Below are positions 17,390 through 25,776 of a DNA stretch of 64,000 bases, in pieces. Within the stretch, counting starts at the first letter, position 1; the number at the start of each line of letters is the position of its first letter. The translations under genes and the position numbers were made by a program. Source of the stretch: Sphingomonas sp. Y57 (lineage in GTDB: Bacteria; Pseudomonadota; Alphaproteobacteria; Sphingomonadales; Sphingomonadaceae). A model generated the notes under the pieces. It worked only from the letters and a program-made list of their open reading frames with translations. It did not search any database and was not told where the DNA came from. The stretch is from contig NZ_LDES01000024.1 of the NCBI RefSeq assembly GCF_001015195.1, positions 62,001 to 126,000 of the forward strand. The letters are read 5' to 3'.

Positions 17390-18310
17390 CTATCTCCTCG
17401 CGCGCGGGTCGAGCCAGCCATAGGCCAGGTCGGCGAGCAGGTTGAACAGGATGATCAGCGCCGCGTAGAGCGTGACCACGCCGAGGACGAGCGGATAGTC
17501 GCGGTTGAGCGCGCCTTGCACGAAATAGCGGCCCAGTCCTGGCAGCGCGAACACCGTCTCGATCACCACCGCGCCGGTCAGCAGGCCGGCAGCGGCGGGG
17601 CCGAGATAGGACGCAACCGGCACGAGTGCGGGGCGCAGCGCATGGACGATCAGGATGCGGGACCGGCTCAGCCCGCGCGCGCGAGCCATGCGGACATGGT
17701 CCTGCGCCAGCACCTCGGCCAACCCGGCACGCGCCAGCTTGGCGATCGCGCCGGTCGCGGGCAGGGCGAGCGCGATGACCGGCAGGATCATGTGCGGCGG
17801 ATCGCCGTCGCCCCAGCCCGATACCGGCAGCCATCCCGCCCACAACCCGAAGGTTAGCGCGAGCAGCGGACCCACGACGAAACTGGGCAGCGCCGTCAAC
17901 AGCGTCGCCCCGAGCATCAGTCCGCGGTCGGTGCGCGTACCGGGACGGGCGGCGGCGGCCATTCCGGTGGCGAGGCCGAGCAACAGCGCGAGCAGCAGCG
18001 CCAGACCCCCGAGGGTCAGCGAGATCGGCAGGCCGCGCGCTATCAGGTCGGTGACGCTGAAATCGCGATAGACCAGCGATGGTCCGAAATCGCCGTGCAG
18101 CAGCCGCCAGACATAGCGGCCGACCTGTTCGGGCAGCGGCCGGTCCAGGCCGTAGGCGGCCATCAGAGCGGAGCGGGTTTGCGGATCGAGCGGTCGTTCG
18201 CCGTCGAACGGTCCGCCGGGGGCGACCCGCATCAGCACGAAGGAAAGGATCACCACCGCCGCCAGCGTCGGCAGCGCGGTCAGCAGGCGGCGGCGGATCA
18301 GGTCGAGCAT
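17390..18310 (-). CDS. ABC transporter permease (DppB/YejB-like)
   Basis: Inner-membrane permease, 306 residues. It begins with MLDLIRRRLLTALPTLAAVV, and the APGGPFDGERPLDPQTRSAL segment and the EAA-loop region DHVRMARARGLSRSRILIVH are characteristic of DppB/OppB. The C-terminal FALPGLGRYFVQGALNRDYP is also conserved. First gene of the three-gene transporter operon; family-A palindromes lie upstream. A binding protein gene would normally precede it but is absent here, the upstream neighbour being an unrelated DUF3035 lipoprotein. Confidence 0.9.
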   Translation of the reverse strand: MLDLIRRRLLTALPTLAAVVILSFVLMRVAPGGPFDGERPLDPQTRSALMAAYGLDRPLPEQVGRYVWRLLHGDFGPSLVYRDFSVTDLIARGLPISLTLGGLALLLALLLGLATGMAAAARPGTRTDRGLMLGATLLTALPSFVVGPLLALTFGLWAGWLPVSGWGDGDPPHMILPVIALALPATGAIAKLARAGLAEVLAQDHVRMARARGLSRSRILIVHALRPALVPVASYLGPAAAGLLTGAVVIETVFALPGLGRYFVQGALNRDYPLVLGVVTLYAALIILFNLLADLAYGWLDPRARR

Positions 18311-18324
18311 GCGGCGCGCCTATC

Positions 18325-18448
18325 CGGTCATGCCAGCGGAGGCTGGGATGAAAGCCTCCCAAAACGCGTCATCCCGGCGGAGGCCGGGATCTCGTGAGAG
18401 GAAGCACCGGGCCCCTCTCCTGAGATCCCGGCCTCCGCCGGGATGACG
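18325..18448. repeat. Family A palindrome with an extra half-element
   Basis: The perfect 27-base arms are 18367-18393 and 18422-18448 (CGTCATCCCGGCGGAGGC at the start). A further single arm in the same family (GTCATGCCAGCGGAGGCTGG) lies at about 18326. The element separates the DUF3035 gene from the ABC transporter operon. Confidence 0.85.
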
Positions 18449-18462
18449 ATAAGCCTTGGCTC

Positions 18463-18894
18463 TCAGTTGCCGATCGAGACGCTGGCGTCCGCGCTGTTCG
18501 TCGCGGCGGCGGCGAGGATGGTGCGGGTGGCGGGACCCTTGTCGACCGTGTTCTGGGCGACCTCGGCGACCGAAGAGCGGATGCCCGGCTCGGGCGCCGT
18601 CCTCGTCAGGCCGATGATGTCCTTCTCCGTCTGGCTCTTGGCCGGTTGCGTGTTTGCGAACATCGCCGACAGCGCCTGCTGGCTCGAATCGGCTTCCTGC
18701 GGGCGCGAGGCGCCGGGCTTCGGCGGGACAAGCGCGAAATCGGGCGGGATGGTCAGCGGCGCGCGCTTCGACACCGCGAAGGCGTCGAGGTTCGAGGAGC
18801 GACCCGCCATCACGCCCGGGCGATCGCCCCGGCTGCACGCCGACACCAGGGTCATGGCGACCAGCGCCGAACCGAGAAGCAACTTAGACCGCAT
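18463..18894 (-). CDS. DUF3035 lipoprotein (BamF-like)
   Basis: Predicted outer-membrane lipoprotein of 143 residues. The signal peptide ends in a lipobox LVSAC, making the mature N-terminus a lipid-modified cysteine. DAFAVSKRAPLTIPPDFALVPP is the DUF3035 signature; a Caulobacter member of this family was found with the beta-barrel assembly machine and named BamF, but I infer this role only by family. ATG 18894 is chosen because GGAG lies seven bases upstream. It overlaps lspA, the signal peptidase needed to process it, by 11 bases. Confidence 0.85.
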   Translation of the reverse strand: MRSKLLLGSALVAMTLVSACSRGDRPGVMAGRSSNLDAFAVSKRAPLTIPPDFALVPPKPGASRPQEADSSQQALSAMFANTQPAKSQTEKDIIGLTRTAPEPGIRSSVAEVAQNTVDKGPATRTILAAAATNSADASVSIGN

Positions 18895-19402
18895 CGACAT
18901 TCTCCGCAGGAACCTTGGACTCACGCACCAGCAGGGCGCGCAGCACCAGGATCAACACACCTATCGTAATCGCGGCGTCCGCGACATTGAAGACCAAAAA
19001 GGGATGCCAGTCGCCGATATGGAGATCGAGGAAGTCGGCGACATAGCCCAGCCGCGTCCGATCGGCGATGTTGCCGATCGCGCCACCGAGCACCAGGCCG
19101 AGCGCGACCACATCGCTCCGGGCCCGTTCGCGCCAGATCCAGACGACGATGCCGGCCGCGATGAGGGCGGTGCCGGCGACCAGCAGCCAGCGCTCGCGGT
19201 CCGACCCGGCGACGAGGAAGCCCATCGACACGCCGTAATTTTCCACCCAGCGTAGATCGAAGAAGCTGGTAATCTCGATCAGCCCGCGTTCGCGCAGCGC
19301 AAGCGGCCCCATGATCGCCCATTTGCTGATCTGGTCGAGCAGCAGGATGATCGCCGCGATGCCGAAGCCCAGCGGCCGGTGCAGGGCGCGCGCGTCAGCC
19401 AT
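18884..19402 (-). CDS. lspA: Lipoprotein signal peptidase (signal peptidase II)
   Basis: Inner-membrane aspartic protease, 172 residues with four transmembrane helices, which cleaves prolipoproteins before the lipidated cysteine. The catalytic aspartates lie in GGAIGNIADR and FNVADAAI, and LLDQISKWAI is the conserved first-helix motif. It overlaps the ileS stop by eight bases; the ileS-lspA order is common in bacteria. Confidence 0.95.
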   Translation of the reverse strand: MADARALHRPLGFGIAAIILLLDQISKWAIMGPLALRERGLIEITSFFDLRWVENYGVSMGFLVAGSDRERWLLVAGTALIAAGIVVWIWRERARSDVVALGLVLGGAIGNIADRTRLGYVADFLDLHIGDWHPFLVFNVADAAITIGVLILVLRALLVRESKVPAENVDAV

Positions 19403-22298
19403 TCACCACCGAATCGCAGCGGTCACACAGAGCGCCGTCGCTTTCCACCTCGGGCAGGTGGCGCCAGCAGCGGCCGCATTTTTCGGCCTCGGTCTTGCTA
19501 ACCTCGAAGGCGATCGGATCGCTGCCCTCGGCAAGGCTGGCGACCGCGGGGGCGCCATCGACCACCTCGACCTTGGCGACGATGCCGATCTCGGTCAGGT
19601 CGACGGAGCGGAGCAGCGCTGCCTCACCCGGATCATAGCTGACCGCGGCGACATCGACCTCGAGGCTGGAGCCGATCACCTTGTTGCGGCGCAGCGGTTC
19701 GATCTCGCCGGTCAGCTTGGTGCGATAGCGGCGCAGCAGCTCCCAGCGCATCCGCAGGTCGTCGTCCTTCCAGCCCGCGTCGACCTCCGGCCAGGTCAGC
19801 AGGTGGACCGATCCGCCGTCGGGATAGCGGGTGCCCCACACCTCCTCGGCGGTGAAGCACAGGATCGGCGCGGCGTAGCGGACCAGCGCGTGGAACAGCG
19901 TGTCGAGCACGGTGCGATAGGCGCGCCGCTTCGGGTCCGACGGCGCGTCGCAGTAGAGCGAGTCCTTGCGGATGTCGAAGAAGAAGGCCGACAGGTCGTT
20001 GTTGGCGAAGTCGCTCAGCGCGCGGGCGTAGCGGTTGAACTCGAACGCCGCGGTCGCGTCCTTCAGCTCGGCGTCGAGCGTCGCGAGCAGGTGGAGGACG
20101 TAGCGCTCCAGCTCCGGCATCGCCGCCGGCGCCACCTTCTCCGTGTCGCTGAAGCCGTCGAGCGCGCCGAGCAGGTAGCGGAAAGTGTTGCGCAGCTTGC
20201 GATAGGCGTCCGAGGTGCCCGCCAGGATCTCCTTGCCGATGCGGACGTCCTCGAAATAGTCGGTCGAGGCGACCCACAGGCGCAGGATGTCGGCGCCGCT
20301 CTCGTTGATGATCTTGAGCGGATCGACGACATTGCCGACGCTCTTCGACATCTTGCGGCCCTGGCCGTCGAGCGCGAAGCCGTGGGTCAGCACCGCGTCA
20401 TAGGGCGCGCGGCCGCGTGTGCCGCAGCTTTCGAGCAGCGACGACTGGAACCAGCCGCGATGCTGGTCCGACCCTTCGAGATAGAGGTCGGCGCGGACGC
20501 CGACGCCGTAGCGCGCCTCGATCGTGAAGGCGTGGGTCGATCCCGAATCGAACCAGACGTCGAGAATGTCGTTGATCGGCTCGTAGTTCGCCGCGTCATA
20601 GCCGGGGCCGAGCAGCTCCTGATGGTCGGCGGTGAACCAGGCGTCGGCGCCACCGGCCTCGAACGCCGCGATGATCCGCGCGTTGACCGCCGGATCGCGC
20701 AGGTAGTCGCCGGTCTTGCGGTCGACATAGAGCGCGATCGGCACGCCCCAGGCGCGCTGGCGGCTGATCACCCAGTCGGGGCGGCCCGACACCATCGCAT
20801 GGATGCGGTTGCGCGCCTTCTCGGGCACCCAGCGGGTCCGCTCGATCGCGTCAAGCGCGGTGTCGCGCAACGTTGCGCCGTTGGAGGCGCGTGCCTCGAC
20901 TTCGCTCGACACGAACGGAGCATTTTCTCCGCCGTTCGTCCCGAGCGCAGTCGAGGGACGTTCCCCCGTAATCGGCCGGTCCATCGGGATGAACCATTGC
21001 GGGGTGCAGCGGAAGATCACCTTGGCCTTCGACCGCCAGCTGTGCGGATAGCTGTGCTGGAAATCGGCGCTCGCGGCCAGCAGCGCGCCGGCCTCGCGCA
21101 GGTCGGCGCAGATCGGGCCCTCGGGGCCGTTGAACTTGGGATTGATCACCGATCCCTGGCCGCCGAGCCACGCCCAGTCGGCGCGGTACTTGCCGTCGTC
21201 CTCGACCGCGAACACCGGATCGATGCCATGTTCCTTGCACAGGAAGAAGTCGTCCTCGCCATGGTCGGGCGCCATGTGGACGAGGCCGGTGCCGGCGTCG
21301 GTGGTGACGAAGTCGCCGGCCAGCAGCGGACGCGGCCGGGCGAAGAAGCCGCCGAGCCCGTGCATCGGGTGGCGGGCGACGGTGCCGGCGAGGTCCTTGC
21401 CGGCGAAGTGGCGATCGGTTCTCGTCAGGTCGCCGACGCGCGCACTTGCCGATCCGACGAGATCGGCAGCGATCAGCAGGCGACGGCCATCCTTCTCGAC
21501 CAGCGTATATTCGACCTCCGGCCCATAGGCCAAAGCTTGGTTGACCGGGATCGTCCACGGCGTGGTCGTCCAGATCACCGCATAGGCGCCGACCAGCTCG
21601 GGTACGTTGCTCTCGACGATCTCGAACGCGACGTCGATCTGGGTCGAGACGATGTCCTCATATTCGACCTCGGCGTCGGCCAGCGCGGTCTTCTCGACCG
21701 GGGACCACATCACCGGCTTGGCGCCGCGATAGAGCTGGCCGCTCTCGGCGAACTTGAGCAGCTCGCCGACGATCGCCGCCTCGGCCGCGAAATTCATGGT
21801 CAGGTAGGGATCGCCCCAGTCGCCCTCGACGCCGAGCCGCTTGAACTGCTCGCGCTGCACGCCGACCCATTTCTCGGCATAGGCGCGGCATTCGGCGCGG
21901 AACTGGACGGGGTCGACCTCGTCCTTGTTCAGCTTCTTGGCGCGATAGGCCTCCTCGACCTTCCATTCGATCGGCAGGCCGTGGCAGTCCCAGCCGGGGA
22001 CATAGGGCGCGTCCTTGCCGAGTAGCGACTGGCTGCGGACGATGATGTCCTTCAGCACCTTGTTCATCGCATGGCCCATATGAATGTCGCCATTGGCGTA
22101 GGGCGGGCCGTCGTGCAGGATGAAGCGCGGCTGGCCGGCGCGGGTCTCGCGCAGCTTGCCGTAAAGGTCCTCGGCCGCCCACTTCGCCAGGATCGCCGGT
22201 TCCTTCTGGGCCAGGCCGGCCTTCATCGGGAATTCGGTCTTCGGCAGGAAGACGGTGTCGCGCCAATCGCGCTGGGCAGAGTCGGGTGCGTCGGTCAT
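19395..22298 (-). CDS. ileS: Isoleucyl-tRNA synthetase carrying a repeat-derived insertion
   Basis: Charges tRNA-Ile, 967 residues. Class I motifs are HMGH (73-76) and KMSKS (649-653). The editing domain lies between them, with WTTTPWTIPVNQAL present. The C-terminal zinc finger has Cys941, 944, 958 and 961. Residues about 445-473, between QWFIPMDRPIT and GATLRDTALDAIERTRW, are encoded by a family-B dispersed palindrome (20895-20955) and have no counterpart in typical IleS, making this protein longer than the roughly 940-residue norm. The frame stays open, so the enzyme is presumably functional. Part of the thyA-folA-ribF-ileS-lspA run. Confidence 0.96.
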   Translation of the reverse strand: MTDAPDSAQRDWRDTVFLPKTEFPMKAGLAQKEPAILAKWAAEDLYGKLRETRAGQPRFILHDGPPYANGDIHMGHAMNKVLKDIIVRSQSLLGKDAPYVPGWDCHGLPIEWKVEEAYRAKKLNKDEVDPVQFRAECRAYAEKWVGVQREQFKRLGVEGDWGDPYLTMNFAAEAAIVGELLKFAESGQLYRGAKPVMWSPVEKTALADAEVEYEDIVSTQIDVAFEIVESNVPELVGAYAVIWTTTPWTIPVNQALAYGPEVEYTLVEKDGRRLLIAADLVGSASARVGDLTRTDRHFAGKDLAGTVARHPMHGLGGFFARPRPLLAGDFVTTDAGTGLVHMAPDHGEDDFFLCKEHGIDPVFAVEDDGKYRADWAWLGGQGSVINPKFNGPEGPICADLREAGALLAASADFQHSYPHSWRSKAKVIFRCTPQWFIPMDRPITGERPSTALGTNGGENAPFVSSEVEARASNGATLRDTALDAIERTRWVPEKARNRIHAMVSGRPDWVISRQRAWGVPIALYVDRKTGDYLRDPAVNARIIAAFEAGGADAWFTADHQELLGPGYDAANYEPINDILDVWFDSGSTHAFTIEARYGVGVRADLYLEGSDQHRGWFQSSLLESCGTRGRAPYDAVLTHGFALDGQGRKMSKSVGNVVDPLKIINESGADILRLWVASTDYFEDVRIGKEILAGTSDAYRKLRNTFRYLLGALDGFSDTEKVAPAAMPELERYVLHLLATLDAELKDATAAFEFNRYARALSDFANNDLSAFFFDIRKDSLYCDAPSDPKRRAYRTVLDTLFHALVRYAAPILCFTAEEVWGTRYPDGGSVHLLTWPEVDAGWKDDDLRMRWELLRRYRTKLTGEIEPLRRNKVIGSSLEVDVAAVSYDPGEAALLRSVDLTEIGIVAKVEVVDGAPAVASLAEGSDPIAFEVSKTEAEKCGRCWRHLPEVESDGALCDRCDSVVNG
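20895..20955. repeat. Family B dispersed palindrome inside ileS
   Basis: Arms 20895-20918 (CTCGACTTCGCTCGACACGA...) and 20932-20955 pair at 21 of 24 positions around a short loop. The same family is intergenic at 36845-36963 and 41330-41400. On the minus strand it is translated in frame within IleS as STALGTNGGENAPFVSSEVEA. Confidence 0.85.
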
Positions 22299-22360
22299 CG
22301 GTGAAGCTTCAATCCATCATACCGCATGTACGTTTCGCACGTACGGAATCGGGTCAGGCT

Positions 22361-23302
22361 CTAGGGCTTGGTCCCGTACCCGGCAAGTATCCGCTTCGCC
22401 TCGGCGCAGTCCTTGTCCATCTGCGCGGTCAGCGCGTCGAGGCTGTCGAACTTCGCCTCGGGGCGGATATAGGCGATCATCTCGACCTCGATGCACTGGT
22501 CGTAGAGGCTTTCGGCGAAGTCGAAGAAATAAGCTTCGAGCAGTTCCTTCGGCGGATCGAAGGTCGGCCGGATGCCGAGATTGGCAGCCCCGTCGAGCAT
22601 CCGCCCGTCGGGCAATCGCCCGCGCACGGCGTAGATGCCATATTTGGGGCGAAGGTAACGGCCCATCGCGATGTTGGCGGTCGGGAAGCCGATGGTGCGG
22701 CCCAGCTTGTCGCCATGCTGGACCTTGCCCTGGATGCGGAAGGGGCGGGTCAGCAGGCGGGCCGCCTCGATCGGATCGCCGGCGACCAGCGCTTCGCGGA
22801 TGCGGCTCGACGAGATCGGCCCCCCTTCGTCGCTGACCGGGCCGATCGCTTGCGCGGTCAGGCCGTGCGCTCCGCCGATCTCGGTCAGCAGCCGGACGTT
22901 GCCGGCGCGCCCCTTGCCGAAGGTGAAATCCTGGCCCGTCACGATATGAGCGGCGCCCGCACGGCCGATCAGCCATTCGGTGATGAAATCCGGGGCGGAG
23001 ACGTTGGCGAGCTGCTGGTTGAACTCGAACACCAGCATTGCGTCCGCGCCGGCCTGTTCGAACAGCGCGGCGCGCTGGTCGAGCGATGTCAGCCGGAACG
23101 GGGGTGCATCGGGGTGGAAGAAGCGGACAGGGTGCGGATCGAAGCTGGCGACGAGCACCGGCCGCCCGGTCGCGCGGCCATGCGCCACCGCCGCGCCGAC
23201 GACCGCCTGATGCCCCCTATGGAAGCCGTCGAAATTCCCCAACGCCACCACGCTCCCGCGCAGATCCTCGGGAAGCGGGCGGTCGCACGTCAGCCGATCC
23301 AT
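22361..23302 (-). CDS. ribF: Bifunctional riboflavin kinase / FAD synthetase
   Basis: Converts riboflavin to FMN and FMN to FAD, 313 residues. The N-terminal FAD synthetase domain (about 1-180) has the nucleotidyltransferase motif ALGNFDGFHRGHQ and the late SSSRIREAL. The C-terminal riboflavin kinase domain (about 185-310) has GDKLGRTIGFPTAN and the catalytic-site stretch LEAYFFDF. It sits 62 bases upstream of ileS, a frequent order in bacteria, and downstream of folA. Confidence 0.96.
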   Translation of the reverse strand: MDRLTCDRPLPEDLRGSVVALGNFDGFHRGHQAVVGAAVAHGRATGRPVLVASFDPHPVRFFHPDAPPFRLTSLDQRAALFEQAGADAMLVFEFNQQLANVSAPDFITEWLIGRAGAAHIVTGQDFTFGKGRAGNVRLLTEIGGAHGLTAQAIGPVSDEGGPISSSRIREALVAGDPIEAARLLTRPFRIQGKVQHGDKLGRTIGFPTANIAMGRYLRPKYGIYAVRGRLPDGRMLDGAANLGIRPTFDPPKELLEAYFFDFAESLYDQCIEVEMIAYIRPEAKFDSLDALTAQMDKDCAEAKRILAGYGTKP

Positions 23303-23361
23303 GGGGGCGCTATAGAAAGTGCGGCGGCTTCGCGCAATTAGCCGGCGGGGCGATTGGCGTT

Positions 23362-23850
23362 TTACCGCCGCCGCAGGGTCACGAAGGCGAAGGCAGGCTT
23401 CCCGTCGGCGGCGGGATATGCCTCGCGCGCATCCTCGCGCCAGACGGCGGGATCGAAAGCGGGAACGACGGTGTCACCCTCGGGCGCGTCGTCGACCTCG
23501 GTCAGCTCGATCCGGTCGGCACGGGGCAGCAGCAAGGCATAGATCTCGGCACCGCCGACCACCGACAGGCGATCGGCATCCGCCAGTGCGATCGCGGCGT
23601 CGACGCTGTGGGCGACCTCGGCGCCATCGGCGCGCCAGGCGGGGTCGCGGGTCAGGACGATGTGGCGGCGACCCGGCAACAGCCCGGGCAGGCTTTCAAA
23701 GGTCTTGCGCCCCATCAGCATCGGCGCACCCTGGGTCAGCGCCTTGAAATGCCTGAGGTCGGCCGGGATACGCCACGGCAGGTCGCCGTCGCGTCCGATT
23801 ACGCCGTTGCGCGCGCGGGCCAGGACGAAGACGATCTCGGGCCGGCTCAC
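23362..23850 (-). CDS. folA: Dihydrofolate reductase
   Basis: Reduces dihydrofolate to tetrahydrofolate with NADPH, 162 residues. VLARARNGVIGRDGDLPWRIPADLRHF includes the catalytic acidic residue and the Met20-loop region; LMGRKTFESLP, HIVLTRDP and VVGGAEIYALLLP are the cofactor motifs. The start is GTG at 23850-23848, overlapping the thyA stop by four bases, so the two enzymes of the thymidylate cycle are translationally coupled. Confidence 0.96.
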   Translation of the reverse strand: MSRPEIVFVLARARNGVIGRDGDLPWRIPADLRHFKALTQGAPMLMGRKTFESLPGLLPGRRHIVLTRDPAWRADGAEVAHSVDAAIALADADRLSVVGGAEIYALLLPRADRIELTEVDDAPEGDTVVPAFDPAVWREDAREAYPAADGKPAFAFVTLRRR

Positions 23851-24773
23851 ACAGCCACCTCGGCCTTGATGTGCGGGTGCGGATCGTAGCCCTCGATCAC
23901 GAAGTCATCGAGCGCATAGGAGAACATGTCCGCCGGCTTCCGAGCCAGGCTGAGCCGGGGGAAGGCGCGCGGCGCGCGGGAAAGCTGCTCTTCCACCAGA
24001 TGGCCGTGGTTCGAATAGACATGGGTATCGGCGCCCATCCACACCAGCTCGCCTGGCTCCAGATCGGCCTGCTGCGCGAGCATGCGGATCAGCACCGCCG
24101 CCTCGAAGATGTTGAACGGGAAGCCTAGGCCGAGGTCGCACGAACGCTGGTAGAGGATACCCGACAGCCGCCCGCCCGCGACATGATATTGATAGGTCAT
24201 GTGGCAGGGGGGCAGGGCCATTCCGGGCAGCTCCGGCACGTTCCAGCCGGTGAAGATCAGCCGGCGCGAGCTGGGGTTGGTGCGCAGCATTTGCACCAGT
24301 TCGGCGATCTGGTTGACGCCCTTTTCCTCACGCCGGAACAGCCCGTCTCCGACAGGCGTGTAGCGCGGCCAATCGACCCATTGCTTGCCGTAGACGGGGC
24401 CGAGATCGCCCCACTGCGCGGCGAAGACGGGATCGTCGATGATCCGTTGCTCGAAGGCGTCGCGGTCGATCGCCTCGCCGGTCGCCTTGCGATATTTGTC
24501 GAGCGGCCAGTCGGTCCAGATATGGACGTTCTGCATCACCAGCGGCCGGATGTTCGTGTCGCCCGAAAGGAACCAGATCAGTTCCTTGATGGCCGATTTC
24601 CAGAATATCTTCTTGGTGGTGATCAGCGGCACCGTACCGTCCGACAGGTCGAACCGCATCGTCACCCCGAACAGCGACCTGGTCCCCACCCCGGTCCGGT
24701 CGACCCGCTCGTCGCCGTCACGCCAGGCGCGCGCCATGGCATCGAGATATTGCTGTTCGGGATGTTCGGTCAT
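23847..24773 (-). CDS. thyA: Thymidylate synthase
   Basis: Makes dTMP from dUMP and methylenetetrahydrofolate, 308 residues. The catalytic cysteine is in LPPCHMTYQYHV, with the dUMP-binding arginines in SSRRLIFTGWN and CDLGLGFPFNI. ATG 24773 is preferred; an in-frame TTG at 24809 has no better ribosome-binding site. First gene of the minus-strand thyA-folA-ribF-ileS-lspA-DUF3035 run. Confidence 0.96.
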   Translation of the reverse strand: MTEHPEQQYLDAMARAWRDGDERVDRTGVGTRSLFGVTMRFDLSDGTVPLITTKKIFWKSAIKELIWFLSGDTNIRPLVMQNVHIWTDWPLDKYRKATGEAIDRDAFEQRIIDDPVFAAQWGDLGPVYGKQWVDWPRYTPVGDGLFRREEKGVNQIAELVQMLRTNPSSRRLIFTGWNVPELPGMALPPCHMTYQYHVAGGRLSGILYQRSCDLGLGFPFNIFEAAVLIRMLAQQADLEPGELVWMGADTHVYSNHGHLVEEQLSRAPRAFPRLSLARKPADMFSYALDDFVIEGYDPHPHIKAEVAV

Positions 24774-24828
24774 GGGGGAGGGCGTAGCGGGCGGCGTAGG
24801 ACCGTTCAACGGATATATCCGTTACCAT

Positions 24829-24924
24829 CCGTCATCCAGCGTAGGCTGGCATCCGTGTCTGTCTTCTCATCAATTGTCGTCTGGCTGATGAGAGACATGG
24901 ACCCCAGCCTGTGCTGGGGTGAGG
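24829..24924. repeat. Degenerate inverted repeat related to family A
   Basis: CGTCATCCAGCGTAGGCTGG on the left and ACCCCAGCCTGTGCTGGGGT on the right form a loose inverted pair with its own internal hairpin (CCCCAGCC...GGCTGGGG-type). It occupies the region between the divergent thyA and xthA genes. Confidence 0.5.
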
Positions 24925-24984
24925 CATTCTTTTGAATGCGGCCCCACTTCCTTTCGCTCCGTCCGCTCGCTACATCGCCCGCCT

Positions 24985-25776
24985 ATGGCAAAGCTCAAGA
25001 TCGCGTCCTGGAACATCAATTCGGTTCGTGCTCGCATCGATATCGTCAAGCAGTTCCTGGAGGAACAACAGGTCGATGTCCTCTGTCTGCAGGAGACCAA
25101 GGTCCGCGACGACACCTTCCCCTTCGGGATGTTCCGCGATCTCGGCTACGACCATTTCGAGATCAACGGCCAGCCGATGCACCACGGCGTCGCGATCATC
25201 TCGAAGCTGCCGCTGCATGACAATGGCCGGCACGACTGGCAGGACAATGGCGAGGCGCGCCACATCGGCGTGCGGCTCGATTGCGGCATCCGGCTGGAAA
25301 ATGTCTATGTGCCCGCCGGCGGCGATATACCGGATCGCGATCTCAATCCGAAATTCGGACAGAAGCTCGATTTCCTCGGCCGCATGATCCGCTGGTCGGA
25401 GGAGTTGAAGGAGCCGACGCTGCTGGTCGGCGACTTCAACATCGCCCCGCTGGAATGCGACGTGTGGAGCCACAAGCAGCTTCTCGACGTGGTCAGTCAT
25501 ACGCCGATCGAGGTTGAGACGCTCGGCCGGCTCCAGGCAAGCCACGACTGGGTCGATCTTGGCCGCAGCTTCGTGCCGCCGCCGGCCCGCCTCTACACCT
25601 GGTGGAGCTATCGCGCGCAGGACTGGGCCGCATCCGATCGCGGGCGGCGGCTCGACCATATGTGGGCCAGCCCCGAGGTCGCGAAGCTCGCCACCAACCA
25701 TTATGTCTGCGAACCGTGCCGGTCCTGGATCAGGCCGTCCGATCATATCCCCCTCATCACCGAGCTCGACGTGTGA
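24985..25776 (+). CDS. xthA: Exodeoxyribonuclease III (AP endonuclease)
   Basis: Base-excision repair nuclease, 263 residues, incising at abasic sites and trimming 3' ends. The endonuclease/exonuclease/phosphatase fold is marked by [13 protein letters not shown] at the start, LCLQETKV with the metal Glu, [16 protein letters not shown], and the terminal RRLDHMWAS and [11 protein letters not shown] 24985 opens the conserved [10 protein letters not shown]; no ribosome-binding site is evident, so translation may be leaderless. The stop overlaps the GTG of ribA by four bases. Confidence 0.95.
   Translation: MAKLKIASWNINSVRARIDIVKQFLEEQQVDVLCLQETKVRDDTFPFGMFRDLGYDHFEINGQPMHHGVAIISKLPLHDNGRHDWQDNGEARHIGVRLDCGIRLENVYVPAGGDIPDRDLNPKFGQKLDFLGRMIRWSEELKEPTLLVGDFNIAPLECDVWSHKQLLDVVSHTPIEVETLGRLQASHDWVDLGRSFVPPPARLYTWWSYRAQDWAASDRGRRLDHMWASPEVAKLATNHYVCEPCRSWIRPSDHIPLITELDV

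Noticed and set aside
15057-18362. A single 1101-codon open frame spanning the whole ABC transporter operon
   Set aside because: Only its last 516 codons match ABC ATPases; the rest is the two permease genes read in another frame as Arg/Pro-rich text. Separate genes with ATGA-type junctions explain the region.
19311-22025. A 904-codon plus-strand frame opposite ileS
   Set aside because: Antisense shadow of a GC-rich gene; the minus-strand reading has all class I synthetase motifs.
22328-22344. GTACGT-N5-ACGTAC stem between ribF and ileS
   Set aside because: Perfect but short, with no flanking signal or second copy; could be chance.
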